Both the position numbers and the translations under genes were made by a program. Below the pieces are notes generated by a model. The model had not been told where the DNA came from and did not search any database. It saw nothing but the letters and a program-made list of their open reading frames with translations. A DNA stretch of 44,578 nucleotides, taken from Gnetum montanum. Taxonomy: Eukaryota; Streptophyta; Gnetopsida; Gnetales; Gnetaceae. The stretch's first letter is position 1. The number at the start of each line of letters is the position of its first letter. Positions 19,956-31,647 of the stretch are shown here, one piece after another. The stretch covers positions 13,608 to 58,185 of the forward strand of contig MNCI01013775.1 in the NCBI GenBank assembly GCA_015680685.1, given 5' to 3'.

Positions 19956-21259
19956 TATATGATCTTTTCTTGTTACATTAAATATTTATTTGCCACTTTG
20001 TTTGTTAATTTAACTTTTTATAATAGAAATATAATGCTAGTTTTCAAATGAAATAAAACTTCAAGTTTATGATAAATAATTTTTTTATTGTTAAAAAGGA
20101 CATTATAAATAATATCAATTGGTTTCCATACCAAAGACAAAGTAAGGGGAATTTGTGTAAGCATGGGAAGATTTGATTTTCCACATTGTGCAAGTCCTTT
20201 AAGGAATTAAAGAAATCCTAAAGATAAATAGGGTATATTAAACTTCATTTAGTTGGTTGTACCGATATTTCGAGCTTCAACTAACGAACATTCAACGATG
20301 ACCACAAATTAACGAAGAACTTGCTTGTCATGAAGATAGGCATCATTGACGAACATTATTAGACAAATTCCAACTGTAGTAGGTGGATGCCGGCCACAAC
20401 AGTGCCGTCTGCAGTCTCGCATATCAGGTACTCCAATCGTCAGCCTATCATATCAAATCATTGAAATGCTTGGTAAACGCAACGATAAAGAAAAACCGTA
20501 GTCAATTCACGGACCACAAACCAGCTCGTCTTTGTATGCATGTTTGTTTTTGTTTTAATTAATATACCAAGGGAATTTTCGTGGTATTGGAAGGTCTAGG
20601 ATTAAACAATTGAAAAATCAGTGTGTCAAAATGGTGCGGGCTATTAACCATGGATTTAAAAATTGTGTATGATTGGAAAATGGCAAATATGTTTTATAAA
20701 TCGGATAAAAAATCTGAATAAATCAGCATAAAAATCGGATATCAGGTAAAAGAGAAAAGTTACATCTACTAGCAACTGTATCTTCCATTTTTTCTCATTG
20801 TTTTAGATTAAAATGGAAAGTCAAATATAGAATTTCTATCTTTTGGCTAAAGCTAAAATTAGCAATAAATCACATTAAATTTTAAAAATCATTAAAAAAT
20901 ATTACTATATATTGGATTAAACATTGAATGCATTTTGAATCAGCTTTATTGTTGGCCTGCGAATCACAGATTTCACCAATGCTATTAACAACATAATAAA
21001 ACTCCGGAGAGACAAACCCGTTTCGGTTTCTTCTCCCACATTATATTGTGCATAGCAAGAACTTGATAAGTGAAATATCAGCATCAGATATGTTTATATG
21101 ACGTGTGAGACTTTTATTTACAATACTGAAAGACATCCTATGAGGCAAATGGGTTGAATTTTAACGATAAACATTTTTCAGAGATTCGTTTATGACACGC
21201 AGGGACGTAGCCATGGCACCACATGTTGGACTTTATCACTGCTTCTCCGCGTTTCTCGA
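19956..21259. other. Intergenic region upstream of the laccase gene
   Basis: AT-rich sequence with no recognisable gene. One AC-type motif (reverse of ACCTACT, 20378-20384) is present. Short open readings further right, such as 21192-21425, show no known motif. It probably contains the distal laccase promoter. Confidence 0.5.
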
Positions 21260-21264
21260 TCCTT

Positions 21265-21281
21265 ACCTAAGCCGGTTAGGT
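21265..21281. promoter_or_regulatory. AC elements (MYB sites) in laccase promoter
   Basis: ACCTAAG (forward, about 21265-21271) and the reverse of ACCTAACC (21274-21281) lie side by side about 350 bp before the ATG. ACCTAAC is the AC-III element, a known binding site for MYB regulators of lignin and phenylpropanoid genes. A third related site, ACCTACT, is at 21512-21518 just before the TATA box. The function is inferred from motif and gene class. Confidence 0.5.
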
Positions 21282-21532
21282 TATCGTTGGAATCCTTCCT
21301 CGCAGACATCCTTTCTGGTTGAATCCGTGTTTGACATAAACCAGGTCAAAACATCTATCTCCAATTACAGAGCTGGGAAAAACTCTTGGCCAATTGATAG
21401 AAGCTTGGGCCGTTTAATTATATGATTTTGTTCGTTGTGCAAAACAAATATCAATAGTATAGTGTGGTTGACTTATTCCAGGATGATGAGAATCATACGT
21501 AAATGGCTACGACCTACTCGCTTGCGCTTCAT

Positions 21533-21538
21533 TATAAA
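21533..21538 (+). promoter_or_regulatory. TATA box of the laccase gene
   Basis: TATAAA lies 94 bp before the start codon, which gives a 5' untranslated region of about 60 nt with a usual TATA-to-start distance. It is the only good TATA sequence close to the ATG. Confidence 0.6.
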
Positions 21539-21626
21539 CTCGAGGCCATGATTTTCTGCCACAGCGCTGAACATTCTTCTGCAGCATAATCCACCTAAGA
21601 GAACTCTTAATTGTCCATAATTCGCA

Positions 21627-24600
21627 ATGGCTGCATCCAAACTTCTGCTTTTGGCGGGGCTCAGCTGCCTGATTCTTGCTTTATTCCTTGTCCCAGCAAA
21701 AGCGCACACCGTTCGGAGATTTACATTTGTTGTAAGTGATGCTGTCGCTTATTAATGTTCAGGCCAATTTATAGATGGTGATATTGTGTTAAAGTTCTGT
21801 CCACTGTTGTTGTTTGTAATTGGTAGCACTGAAGATTCGGTTTAATTTCAAGCCGAAACCTGAAGCATCTTTCTTCTCTATCTGCTCCGTAACAAATACC
21901 AGTTTTAGTTTCAGTTTTAAATATTACTATTTTAGTGATCGAGTCCGGGTTTTTCTGTTCTGTTGCAGCTAAAAACAAGGAACATAACGAGGTTATGTAA
22001 TACCCAGGAGGTGACCACGGTTAATGGCATGTTTCCTGGTCCGACCCTCAAGGTCCGCGATGGGGATACAATCATAGTGAAGGTAGTCAACAGAGGAAGA
22101 TATAACGCTACTATTCACTGGTAAATAATGGTTTGTTGGTATATTTTTGCTTAATTAAGCCTCTTCACTGTGATAAGTAAAAAGGGTTATCATTCGATGC
22201 TCAATGTTCGGGGAGGGCAGATACTAGATAGATGAGGAATAAACTAAACTTTTTCCAGGTTCCATGCTTAAGGTTAGAATTGCAAAAGATTAAATTACTT
22301 GAAGAGGTTAAGTTTTCACTTATTCATCAAGTTCTGGAATCCATTTAGCTGAATGAACATCCTAAATGAATTTAGTAAGATGAATATAGAATCTTTGTAT
22401 AATGATCATTGTTATTTCTAAGGTAGAATCCAAGGCTTTAAACGCATTACAATCACTTCAAATAATGGCCCTCTTCATCACGTTCATGTTAGGTATTGAC
22501 AATGAACACTGATTTTTATCATATTTTTTGGGCAGGCATGGGATATTCCAGCGGCGCACTGGCTGGGCAGACGGACCAGAGTATATAACGCAGTGCCCAA
22601 TACAGCCCGGGAACAACTACACTTATAAATTCAATATCAGTGGCCAGGTAGGTACTCTGTGGTGGCATGCTCATAGTTCTTGGCTCAGAGCCACCGTCTA
22701 CGGCGCCATCATTATCTATCCCAAGAAAGGCGTTCCTTTTCCATACCCTCATACTGGTCGAGAGCAAGTCATTATGCTTGGTAATAATAATAATCATGCT
22801 CATAAATCTGATTTTTACTCTTGTTCTTTCTGTTTTTCTCCCTCTGAGAAGCAATTTGGCTGAAAAAAAAAGTTGTCAGTTTTACCTCTGCTAATTTTAA
22901 TTCGTCTGTGATGCATGGGCAGGGGAGTGGTGGAAGGCGAACCCCTTAGAAGTTATTCAGAAGGCATTACAAGTCGGTGCAAATCCTCAAGTCTCTGACA
23001 CGCTAACCATTAACGGCCAACCTGGTGACCTGATGCCCTGTTCCAGTTCAGGTACGAAACTGTGCTTTCCGAAATCGCAGGATGTAGTCTTTATCTTCAA
23101 AGTTGACAGATGACGGTACACCCAGAAAAAACGAACGTGAAAGTTATAGAAATCTCTTTAAAGTAATTACTGGCTATTATTTTTTTCTTTTTATATGTTC
23201 GGAGGAATTTGATATTTTTTATCATCAAATCAACCCTATCGATTCAACCATCCAAAAGTCCAACACGCGTATCTTGAGATGAGCTTAAAACGTTGTTTAC
23301 TCTTCATCCTCTGTGTTTGATCCAGTCATACGATTCACGTTTCTTACATAAGCAGCAAGAATATCAATTCTCCTGCTCCCTGCTTGCAGATCTCCTTCCC
23401 GATTTGTCGTTGAGGACAAAGTCCTTGTAAGCGATTTTAATCTTTTATTCTTCCTCTGACGTCTCATCATCTCATGGTTCTCCCTAATGACATCGCAATA
23501 ATTTTACCTCATAGCAAGTAAGCAACCCCACCACTCTAATAATTGAGATTGATACTAAAACAGAAATTTTATTACCCCTGAATTTATTCGACAATATAAA
23601 TGTACAAGTTATCGTGGATAGCAGTGAGATCTCTATCATTTGGTTCAACTTTAAGCACAGCCTTTAGGGTCTCTGGACATAATAAAAGGAGGATTTCAGT
23701 TTCAGAAGGATAGAATCTTGATTTCACATTCTTCTGAATTTTGAAAGTAGTTGCAAAAATTTTGAAGAATCTCGAAGGAATCTTAGCTAACCAGTAAAAC
23801 TATGATGATAGATTCTTAATGAAATCTTCAATAAAGAATTACTATTAAAATTATTTTATAGAATTCATTAACACAGTTTTATAACATTGTTTCTATTTTA
23901 TATATTTATATATATATATATATATTCTTTTTCTTGTATTTCTAAATATGAATTAAGGTTACATTGAAATGTATAAAATACATAGGTTGGTTGGAAACTA
24001 AAATAATTTTAATATAGGCCCACGGTAAGATATCTAGTCAACTTAGAACTCTATAACTAGTCAACTTAGAACTCTATAACTGACGATTACCCATCAGAAT
24101 TAAACATGACTTGAAGCTTTCAAATAAAGAATCTTATCGCTATAACTTTCACTCACCTACCCTGCTATAGCTTTCACTCATGTAACCACCCCGAAAAACT
24201 CTAATGACATATTCAGCTTTCACTCTTGTAACTACCCTGAAAAACTCTAATGACATATTCAACCTGACAAAGAAACCATCAAAAGTAGCTTTCACTCACG
24301 TAACTACCCTGAAAAACTGTAATGACATATTCAACCTGGACAAAGAAACCATCAAAAGTCGATGTGTGAAACTGAATTGTCTCCACATCGAGGAAATCCG
24401 AGGCCATGTTTTGTTTCTTGATTGGCAAGAGATGTTGAATCAAGCGTTCATGGATCCCTCTGGATTAAACTTCTGAAAATGAAATTCAGGATCCGCAGAA
24501 TCGGGTTTCCTAGGTGACTCAAACAAGAACTCCACGTTATACAGCAATCACACACAACCAAACACGCCCTCCCTGAAATTTACTGCTGCGAAGTCTCTGT

Positions 24601-27288
24601 CAAAGAGTCCTCCTCTCCTCCAAACTTCTCAGTCAGAAACGGAACCAGGCACCCACCATGAAACAACAACTAACGGACCCATCTCCGTCGTCGCTGGTGG
24701 ACAGGAACAACACGGATCGAGGTACAGAAGGGGGAGACGATTCTTCTGCGGATAATAAACTCCGCCATGAACACGCAAATGTTCGTGAAGCTCGCAGACC
24801 ACGTATTTACAGTGGTGGCAGCGGACGCCCTATACACAAAACCACTGCGAACAAAGTACCTGATGATCGGCCCAGGCCAGACCACGGACGTGCTGGTAAC
24901 CGCGTCCAAATCCTGCGGATCCTACTACATGGCCGCCAGAGCCGCCGTAACGTCAACCGGAATCGACTGGGACAAGAACACCACCACCGCCTTATTTTGC
25001 TACTCCTGCGACGCCGGAGACGCCAAACCGGAGCTCCCGGCGCTGCCGGCGTTCAATGCCACGGCGCTCGGCGAGAGGTTCAGCGCCGCGATCCGCGGTT
25101 CTCCGGCGCTGGGGGCGGTTCCGCGGCAGCCGGACGTGGAGCTGTTCTACACGGTCGGCTTCGGGCTGTTTCTGTGCGAGGCGAACGCCACGTGCCAGGG
25201 CCCTGTTCGGCAGCGGCTGACCACGAGCATGAACAACTACTCCTTCGTGCTGCCGGCGACGACCAGTGTTCTTCAGGCGCACTACTACAACATTTCCGGC
25301 GTGTACACCGCTGATTTCCCGGACTCGCCGCCTGTGGCGTTCAATTACAGCGAAGCTGTGGGGCCGAGTATCACGAACGGCCTGCTTTTCACGCAGAAGG
25401 CCACCAAAGCGAGGGTGGTGCGCTTCAATCAGACGGTGCAGATCGTGCTCCAGGGCACCGGATTCCTGGGTGGCGAGGCGCATCCCATGCATCTGCATGG
25501 CTACGATTTCTACGTCGTCGGCACCGGCAAGGGCAACTACGATTCCAAGAAGGATCCCAACAAGTTCAACCTCTTCGATCCGCCCAAGCGCAATACTGTG
25601 AATGTTCCCGTCAATGGCTGGACCGTCATCCGGTTTGTGGCAGACAACCCAGGTAAATAATTTAATCTCAATATTCATGCTCTAATCCTTTTGTTTTAGG
25701 ACGGTCCCTTCCCGGTGGGGTCATAATGCTCACCCTACTCAGCGGGACCTGGGTTATCACTTAATCCTCCTTGCGAGAAGTGAACTGTCATATCATCACC
25801 CAATCCTGCTGGTGAAAAGTGAATTGTAGGGTCATTAACCTAGACGCCCAATGCTTGTTTCATGAAAGGTCTTTAAGTGATACGTTAGTTAATAGGTGAA
25901 GACTTTTTTATTGGCTAACCCATACATACAAGAGTCATAAGTCATAGATAAAATGCACATCTGCAATCATAAGAGATAAATAAGTACAACACTGAGACTA
26001 GTTAGTGACATAGTTCTAACCAAAATGTGTCCCTAGGTAACTCTAAACACATGCAACTAGCTCTAAACCTTTTTCCAAAGTGTAAGGAAAGCCTTGGCCT
26101 TGACTACCTACATACTCCTATGTCATGTACATAGTTCTAAAGAGAGGATATAATGGTTAAGTTAGCATGGAACTTGAATGGATCTCCGTACCCCTTTCAA
26201 CCCTATTATGAAGGGGAGTAGCCTTCAAACCACCAATAAGGTATACTTTCGTACATTCTCCCTTGCTTGAGTCTTTGTCCACACACTTAGCAAAAAACAA
26301 AGTAGATATCAAACACATTGAACAACTCAAAGCCCATCCAACAATTATAAATAAAAAGGTCCAATGGTTAGAGTTATCAACCATAAAGCACGAGGGTTAC
26401 ACTCAACTTGACATACAACAAGAGCTTAGAATTGTTTGCCCAACCCACATTCACGAAGGACAAGCTATGTTACCCAAGGAAAAAGTTTGCATTTAGGATG
26501 TCTTAGGCATGGGGACATATCCCAAAACATGTTAGGGCTCAGGTGGGACATGGTGCATTATTAGAATATTCCAAAACATAATCTATGCATTATCTACAAC
26601 TCTTTTCTTTCTTTCAAAATGCTTTGTTGTCCAAATTTCAATGCAAACTTCAAAGATATCTCAAACATCATAATCTGCAACAAATTTATCTACAATCTTT
26701 GGTACTTTGAAAGATAATTCAATGTAGATAAAAATATTCATTATCTACAATCTTTGGTGCTTTGAAAGATAATTCAATGTAGATAAAAGTATTCATTGTC
26801 GCATCTCCACAACATTCCCAAAGGGCCATGTTGCCCCCAAACATATTGCAGGACACATTCCCACCTCACATCCTTTGTCATGCAAGCTATACCAATCTTT
26901 CTATAGGGAACAAAGTCCTCCTTGCTTGACCAAATCATTACTTTATCCATTGTAGAGGTCATTACCTAAAGGCTCAATGCTTGTCTCCAAAATAAATGAA
27001 TAAAAGCTTAACCTCGTGTAATCAAAGTCTTGAAGCTCAAGCACCTTAAAGCAAGCCTTGCAACCTGATAAACAAGAACCTTAACATAGTTCCAAAGTGG
27101 CTTTCTCATCCTTATATGTTCTTGCTCAAAGATCTCATTGGTGTGTCACTGTTTTGATCATTTTTGCAGGGGTTTGGCTACTGCACTGTCATCTGGATTT
27201 ACATGTGTCGATGGGGCTTGCCATGGTCCTGATCGTGGAGGGCGGTCCTAAGATCGAGCCACCACCACCAGATTTTCCCAAGTGCTAG
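21627..27288 (+). CDS. LAC: Laccase (secreted multicopper oxidase), six exons
   Basis: Oxidises phenolics and monolignols with reduction of O2 to water in the cell wall. Exons: 21627-21731, 21969-22120, 22536-22780, 22923-23051, 24705-25652, 27170-27288, all with GT/AG borders and matching phases. They predict 565 residues, the normal plant laccase length. Residues 1-26 form a signal peptide ending in PAKA. All four copper motifs are intact: IHWHG (H85, H87), WWHAH (H130, H132), HPMHLHG (470-476) and HCHLDLH (532-538). The axial position, ten residues after C533, is Leu543. Many N-glycosylation sites fit secretion. Exon 5 is GC-rich. The acceptor of exon 5 was chosen because it restores the frame and the conserved G-T-T...VQKGET block. 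Subfamily and substrate cannot be fixed from sequence alone. A decayed tandem copy lies upstream. Confidence 0.95.
24034..24079. repeat. Exact 23-bp tandem duplication in intron 4
   Basis: Units 24034-24056 and 24057-24079 are identical (CTAGTCAACTTAGAACT...), so the duplication is recent compared with the rest of the locus. Confidence 0.9.
24170..24360. repeat. Three tandem units of 46-73 bp in intron 4
   Basis: Units begin with GCTTTCACTC at 24170, 24216 and 24288. The first ends after a shared 46-bp block. The second and third have an extra 26-27-bp tail (CCATCAAAAGT near the end). A partial unit lies just before, near 24147. The pattern indicates replication slippage or unequal exchange in two steps. 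Confidence 0.85.
25653..27169 (+). other. Laccase intron 5
   Basis: A 1517-nt GT-AG intron before the last exon. Its right two thirds are shared with the pseudogene (18168-18932). Its left part contains two imperfect copies of a GTGAA-rich element around 25770-25830 and no coding sequence. A 55-bp tandem duplication at 26686-26795 is found only in this copy. The homologous intron of the pseudogene received the gypsy tandem insertion. Confidence 0.85.
26686..26795. repeat. 55-bp tandem duplication in intron 5
   Basis: Units 26686-26740 and 26741-26795 differ at only two positions. The pseudogene has one unit at about 18456-18510. The duplication therefore arose after the two laccase copies separated. 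Confidence 0.9.
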
Positions 27289-28518
27289 GCCTAGTTGTGC
27301 TACTTTTCATCGTTTTGTATAAGGAATCACCTCGTACTTTCTCAACTCTCTAGCAGCATCAACATCTGTCTGTCGCATTTGTTTCCTCCATTTCTCCAAT
27401 TATTTGAGTTTCCACTGGTTTTCTGTGAAGTGTAAACCCCTCAATAGCAGTGGGAAGGCTGGGTTTGAATTGATTTTTTGAATCTGTTTCCTGTTAATTC
27501 GACCTTTTTATAGTTCCGCCATTTTAATCTTATTTTCGAGCCTTTTAAGCATAAATTCATTTATAATTAAAAAGGCGTGGGTACTTTCGTTCGTTGTGGT
27601 CCCCAACTCCTCCTAATGTGTCAGCTTACCCAGATTTCTCTTTCTCCCGAGCCTAATCAATGAATTCATGTTCTTCCCTATGAGCGAGAAGTGCTTTCTC
27701 TGGTATTCAAATTTCGAACCTAAGCAGGTCTTCACTTTTTTTTTAAAGGGTAAATTTGACCTCAGCCTTGGGTAAAATTTAATGGTTTCTTTCTCATGCA
27801 AACTGAAAAGTATAATGGTATTTAAAAGATGATAATTCAATTAGAAAGTATGAAGCAAACAATGAATATATTTAAAGGAAAAAACAAAAAAAAAAAATTT
27901 AGACAAGCTAATTAAAAATCCTTAAATGCAACATTGTGTAACAATATTGTAATAAAATAAAAAGTATAAAGTTCTTATTAAAAAAAGTGCTCTTAAAAAA
28001 GAAACCCTAGTATAAGAAATAAATAAGTAAATAAAGTGAATGGTTTTGATCATTGGTTGTCTTTATTCCATCTATGATAGGATAACTATTAAGGTACACC
28101 CGTGAGTAAAATAAAACAAATAATTAAGAAAATTCCAAGAGTAGATATAAAGCAAATAAAAAAAATGTAAGTAAATAGTAGCAAAACATTAGAAAAGTTA
28201 TGATTGTAAGTAACTACTAGCACTTTGTTTTTACATGGTCCTTTATTGTATTCTAGAGGTGCTTGAGCAAAGCACATAAATGCACTCAATGCAAGTTTGG
28301 AATGAAGTATCTTAGCAAAACACATAAAAAAATTATCAACGTAGGTTGGGGGTGGAGGTAGCAATAAATCTCTTACACAAGATATGCTTGATGTATATTG
28401 TAAAGCACTGTTTGCACTTCGCATTATCCTCATGCCAAAACAACAAACAACAAGCTTGTAAAAATTATTGGCTATCACTATTTCATCGATAACATAGCGC
28501 ACTATGCACCTCAACATT
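27289..28518. other. Laccase 3' flank and intergenic DNA
   Basis: The first 480 bp are shared with the pseudogene 3' flank and probably hold the 3' UTR. AATAAA-like signals occur near 27953-27961, but no single polyadenylation site can be fixed. From about 27790 to 28518 the sequence is AT-rich with no recognised gene. Confidence 0.5.
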
Positions 28519-28784
28519 GTGTGTGTGCGCGCCCATGCATGTGCGTGTGTGTCTGTGCACATGTGCATGTGTGTGTGCGTGCGCATGTGCATCTGTGTGC
28601 GTGTGTGTGTGCATGTGTGTGTGTGCATGCATGTGCGTGTGTGTCTCTGTGCACGCACGTGCGCATGTGCGTGTGTGCGTGTGTGCATGTGTGTCTCTGT
28701 ATGTGCGCGTGCGCATGTGCATGTGTGTGTGTGTGTGTGCATGTGTGTGTGTGCGTGCACACGCATGTGCGTGTGTGTGTGTGT
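28519..28784. repeat. 266-bp imperfect TG/CG/CA alternating tract
   Basis: Almost purely alternating purine-pyrimidine sequence built from TG, CG and CA dinucleotides with occasional breaks (for example GTCTCTGT). GCATGTGTG and GTGCGTGTG recur as higher-order units. Long open readings in five frames here encode only Cys-Val-His-Thr repeats and are artefacts. Such sequence favours left-handed Z-DNA and is usually length-variable. Confidence 0.95.
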
Positions 28785-29062
28785 TTTATTATTGTTATTG
28801 CCATTGCCCTTCTTATGCCATAGTAGAAAGAGTAATTTCCTTCACTAGTGATTTGAAGTTTAAGAAAATGTGTTTTTTTTTTGTTTGTTATATAAATTTT
28901 TTGATGACACTTCTCCCACTAAGTAAAATGGCTAAGAAGGGTTGAGTTTTTGTCCCTACTCTTACCACTAAGTTAACATCTTATTCTTAACGAGTTGTGA
29001 GTAGTCCTAATATTGTACCATACAAATCTACAAGCATACACAATAGAGTTGTTACCAATACA

Positions 29063-29113
29063 TTCCACCATGGTGTGTTCGCCCCAAGGAAGAACATACC
29101 ATAGTGGAATGCA
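29063..29113. repeat. 20-bp hairpin
   Basis: The left arm CATTCCACCATGGTGTGTTC (29063-29082) pairs with 29094-29113. They match at 18 of 20 positions, the differences being C/T, with an 11-nt loop. It may be a small foldback element remnant. Confidence 0.75.
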
Positions 29114-29160
29114 AGAATCTTCTTTCTTGTGAGGAGATTGTAAGATATTCAAGTCAAAAT

Positions 29161-29268
29161 TCTTGTTCCTTATCTAGAGACCATGAAAGATTTATTTTTT
29201 AAAATCTTATTCCTTGTCTAAAGATCACGACAGATTTATTTTCTAAAATCTTCTTCCTCATCTAGGAG
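29161..29268. repeat. 44-bp tandem repeat, about 2.5 copies
   Basis: Units at 29161-29204 and 29205-29248, and a partial unit at 29249-29268. Each starts TCTT-TTCCT and contains AGATTTATTTT. Imperfect. Confidence 0.8.
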
Positions 29269-30906
29269 TTGGGAATATTTGATTACAAGACATAATTTTT
29301 CATAAAGGTAAAAGATCATCTTAGCTAAATTATAGATATATATAATAAAGTATATATCTACGCTAATGATATGATAAAGTGTCATGTAACACAATTAAGT
29401 CTAGTTGTTGCAATTGTATAGGTGTCATAACCTAAAATAATTTAACTATAAATATGCATAACAAAACATATAGCCAACATAATACATTTGAAGAAATATG
29501 ACAATGCCTCTAGTAAGGGTGGGGATAAGTATTGGTCACTTAAAAATAATATTAATAATAAGAAAAAAAATTGAGTACATCACATACTCAACACTAAATA
29601 GAAAATACCAAAAAATAACATGGAAAGGAAAACTTTCTAATTTTAGAGATGTCTACTTATATGTGCAACCGTACAATTGATATTTTAAAAAATCAAGAGA
29701 GGAAAATTAATTGTTAAGAAAAAGGATGGTCTTACTCATAATAACATTTACATCACTTTCAACATGTACTTGAAATTAAAATAGCAAAAGAATTTGAGGT
29801 AGTTGTGCCAAAATAACAACATTTGTAGGAAAGCCAAATCCAATACAATTTCATTGGCCACATATTGTTCATCATGATTACTTCATTCTTTAATGTTAAT
29901 GTTACGTTGAGAATTTTTGTCATCAGCTATGCCTTACTTGTTAAGATTACTTTGAAATATTTACAAAAGCTTCTATCTTCTTTAGTTTTTGTATTGCCAA
30001 TGTAGCATTCTTATCATTGATATTAACTTGATTTTTCATATCTTCAACTTCATATTGCTTTTCTTTATCCTTCAACACATTTTTTCCTTTGCATCTATTT
30101 TCTTGAGCAAAAGAAGGAAAAACATGAAATAAATATCCTTCACAATGACAAAAGTTAATTTAGAAGATTATAGTATATAATTGGTTGAAGATAGGTCTTT
30201 TTATTTGCTTGCAATACCAATTCTTTTTTATGGTTAAGAAAATTAATTCAAAAAGGAAACAACTATAAAAATCAGATGGTGTGGCAATAGATTTAATGTT
30301 CTTAATGGAATTGAGAAGACTAACAGTTTAGTATTTAGCTTTCTAAAAAATCAACAAAAAATTAAATAGCTCAACATAAAATGGAACTTTGAAATACTAA
30401 TCTTGTGTCCACTTATGAATGATCAATACTGCATACTTATGTATAAATGACCCTATATATATGGCATATTACACTATCCAAGCATTACCTAACTCAACGC
30501 ATGAATGACTTGAATGTTATGCTTTGGCATCACATCATTTAACCATGAAGCAATACGGTGATTTCAAGGTAGGTAACCCAAAATTTGAATGAACACAAAT
30601 CATGATATAAGATCAACAACTAATGACTTATGTACATAATTAAGAAGAAAAAAATCACGTCTTATGTCCTACAATGTCACTAAAAGGAGGCATCAAATTT
30701 TTGTTTGCTAGATTGTAAATTTGCATTTGAAGAATTAATAAAGTTTCTCATATCAACAAAAGAAGTCAAAAGTAATTTTGGCCGAGAGGCCAACTCGTCT
30801 CACAGGATAGGGGNAAATAGGAATGGGAATGAGAATTCCATTTCCATTTTGTCTCTATCTCCATCTACAACTGTTGCTATAGGCTGCCTAGCCCAACCAA
30901 ACTAGC

Positions 30907-31647
30907 TTCGATGATGCTAGCTTTAGAGCTCTGCTGGAGCGCTGGAAAGGCACCTACGATGGTGGCCCATGCTTCAACAACAATAACAAGCTCATTGACA
31001 TGTGCTTCTTTAACCAAGGCAGCAATAAGGTAGTAAGCCAATTGGCCCTTGCTGCATCCTCACTCAACACCAAGTGCCACAACATGCACACGTCATCAAC
31101 AATCGCCAGCAACGTCGTGGTCAACGTCAGCGTGCTCAACTATGCCAACGACACTACCTGCGACATGGCCTAGCTTGCACGGATCACCATATACAAGGTC
31201 TGGTGGGACTATGGCTGCTTTACCTCCGATATCCTTGCAGCCATGGATGCCACTCTGTATGACGGCATTGATATGCTTTCGCTCTCGCTTGGTGACAACC
31301 CGTAGCAGTACTACACCAACAGCATTGCCATCGGTGCCTTCACCACTATAGTCCACTACCACGGCTTTATCGCTTTCTCAACTAGAAACTCCAGACACAA
31401 CGCTGACATTGCCTCAAATCTCCTACCCTGGATCAACACCATCATTGCTAGCATCGTTGACCATGACTTCTCAGCCATCACGGTGCTCGCCGATGGCAGC
31501 GAGAATGCCGAAACCTCACTCTACTATGGGGAACTGCTACTATAAGATCCAAATCTCACACTCATCTATGCTGGAAACACCAGCCTCGATACCAACGGAA
31601 ATGCGAACTTCTCTACCTATGGTAGCTTGGACCCCAGAGGTAGAGGA
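30907..31647 (+). pseudogene. Subtilisin-like serine protease (subtilase) pseudogene
   Basis: One frame covers the middle of a plant subtilase. It reads ERWKGTYDGGPCFNNNNKLI, NMHTSSTIAS (around the catalytic His; GTHTAST is usual), then [20 protein letters not shown] and [12 protein letters not shown], all typical of the S8A family. YAGNTSLDTNGNANF matches the start of the PA domain. The N-terminal propeptide, the Asp region and the catalytic Ser half are missing. Stops at about 31168, 31303 and 31543 break the frame. It is GC-richer than its surroundings, which suggests it was an intact gene until fairly recently. The last 110 bp belong to the repeat R1. Confidence 0.9.

Larger units (their letters stand above)
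23052..24704 (+). other. Laccase intron 4, repeat-rich
   Basis: A 1653-nt intron with GT-AG borders, much longer than introns 1-3. It holds an AT dinucleotide run (about 23899-23925), an exact 23-bp duplication (24034-24079) and three longer tandem units (24170-24360). An open reading at 24204-24476 runs through these repeats and is not a gene. The end of this intron is also present in the pseudogene at 3152. Confidence 0.8.
28785..30906. other. AT-rich intergenic DNA
   Basis: No gene found. It contains a 20-bp hairpin (29063-29113), a 44-bp tandem repeat (29161-29268), short AT runs near 29335-29350, and an assembly N at 30814. The composition changes to GC-richer sequence at 30907 where the subtilase relic begins. 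Confidence 0.5.

Noticed and set aside
21192-21425. 77-codon open reading upstream of the laccase
   Set aside because: No recognised motif; it lies in the presumed promoter with AC elements.
24204-24476. 90-codon open reading in laccase intron 4
   Set aside because: It runs through tandem repeats inside an intron.
24738-24785. miR397 target site in laccase exon 5
   Set aside because: The region coding IINSAMN is where many plant laccases have this site, but too many mismatches are visible to support targeting.
24658-25678. Several long open readings overlapping laccase exon 5 in other frames on both strands (up to 228 codons)
   Set aside because: Exon 5 is GC-rich, so stops are rare in all frames. 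Only the laccase frame has known domains and correct splice phases.
28519-28784. CRISPR-like regular repeats
   Set aside because: No spacers and no fixed unit; it is a microsatellite in a eukaryotic genome.
28089-28945. Open readings of Cys-Val or His-Thr repeats over the TG/CA tract
   Set aside because: Translations of a dinucleotide repeat; no protein signature.
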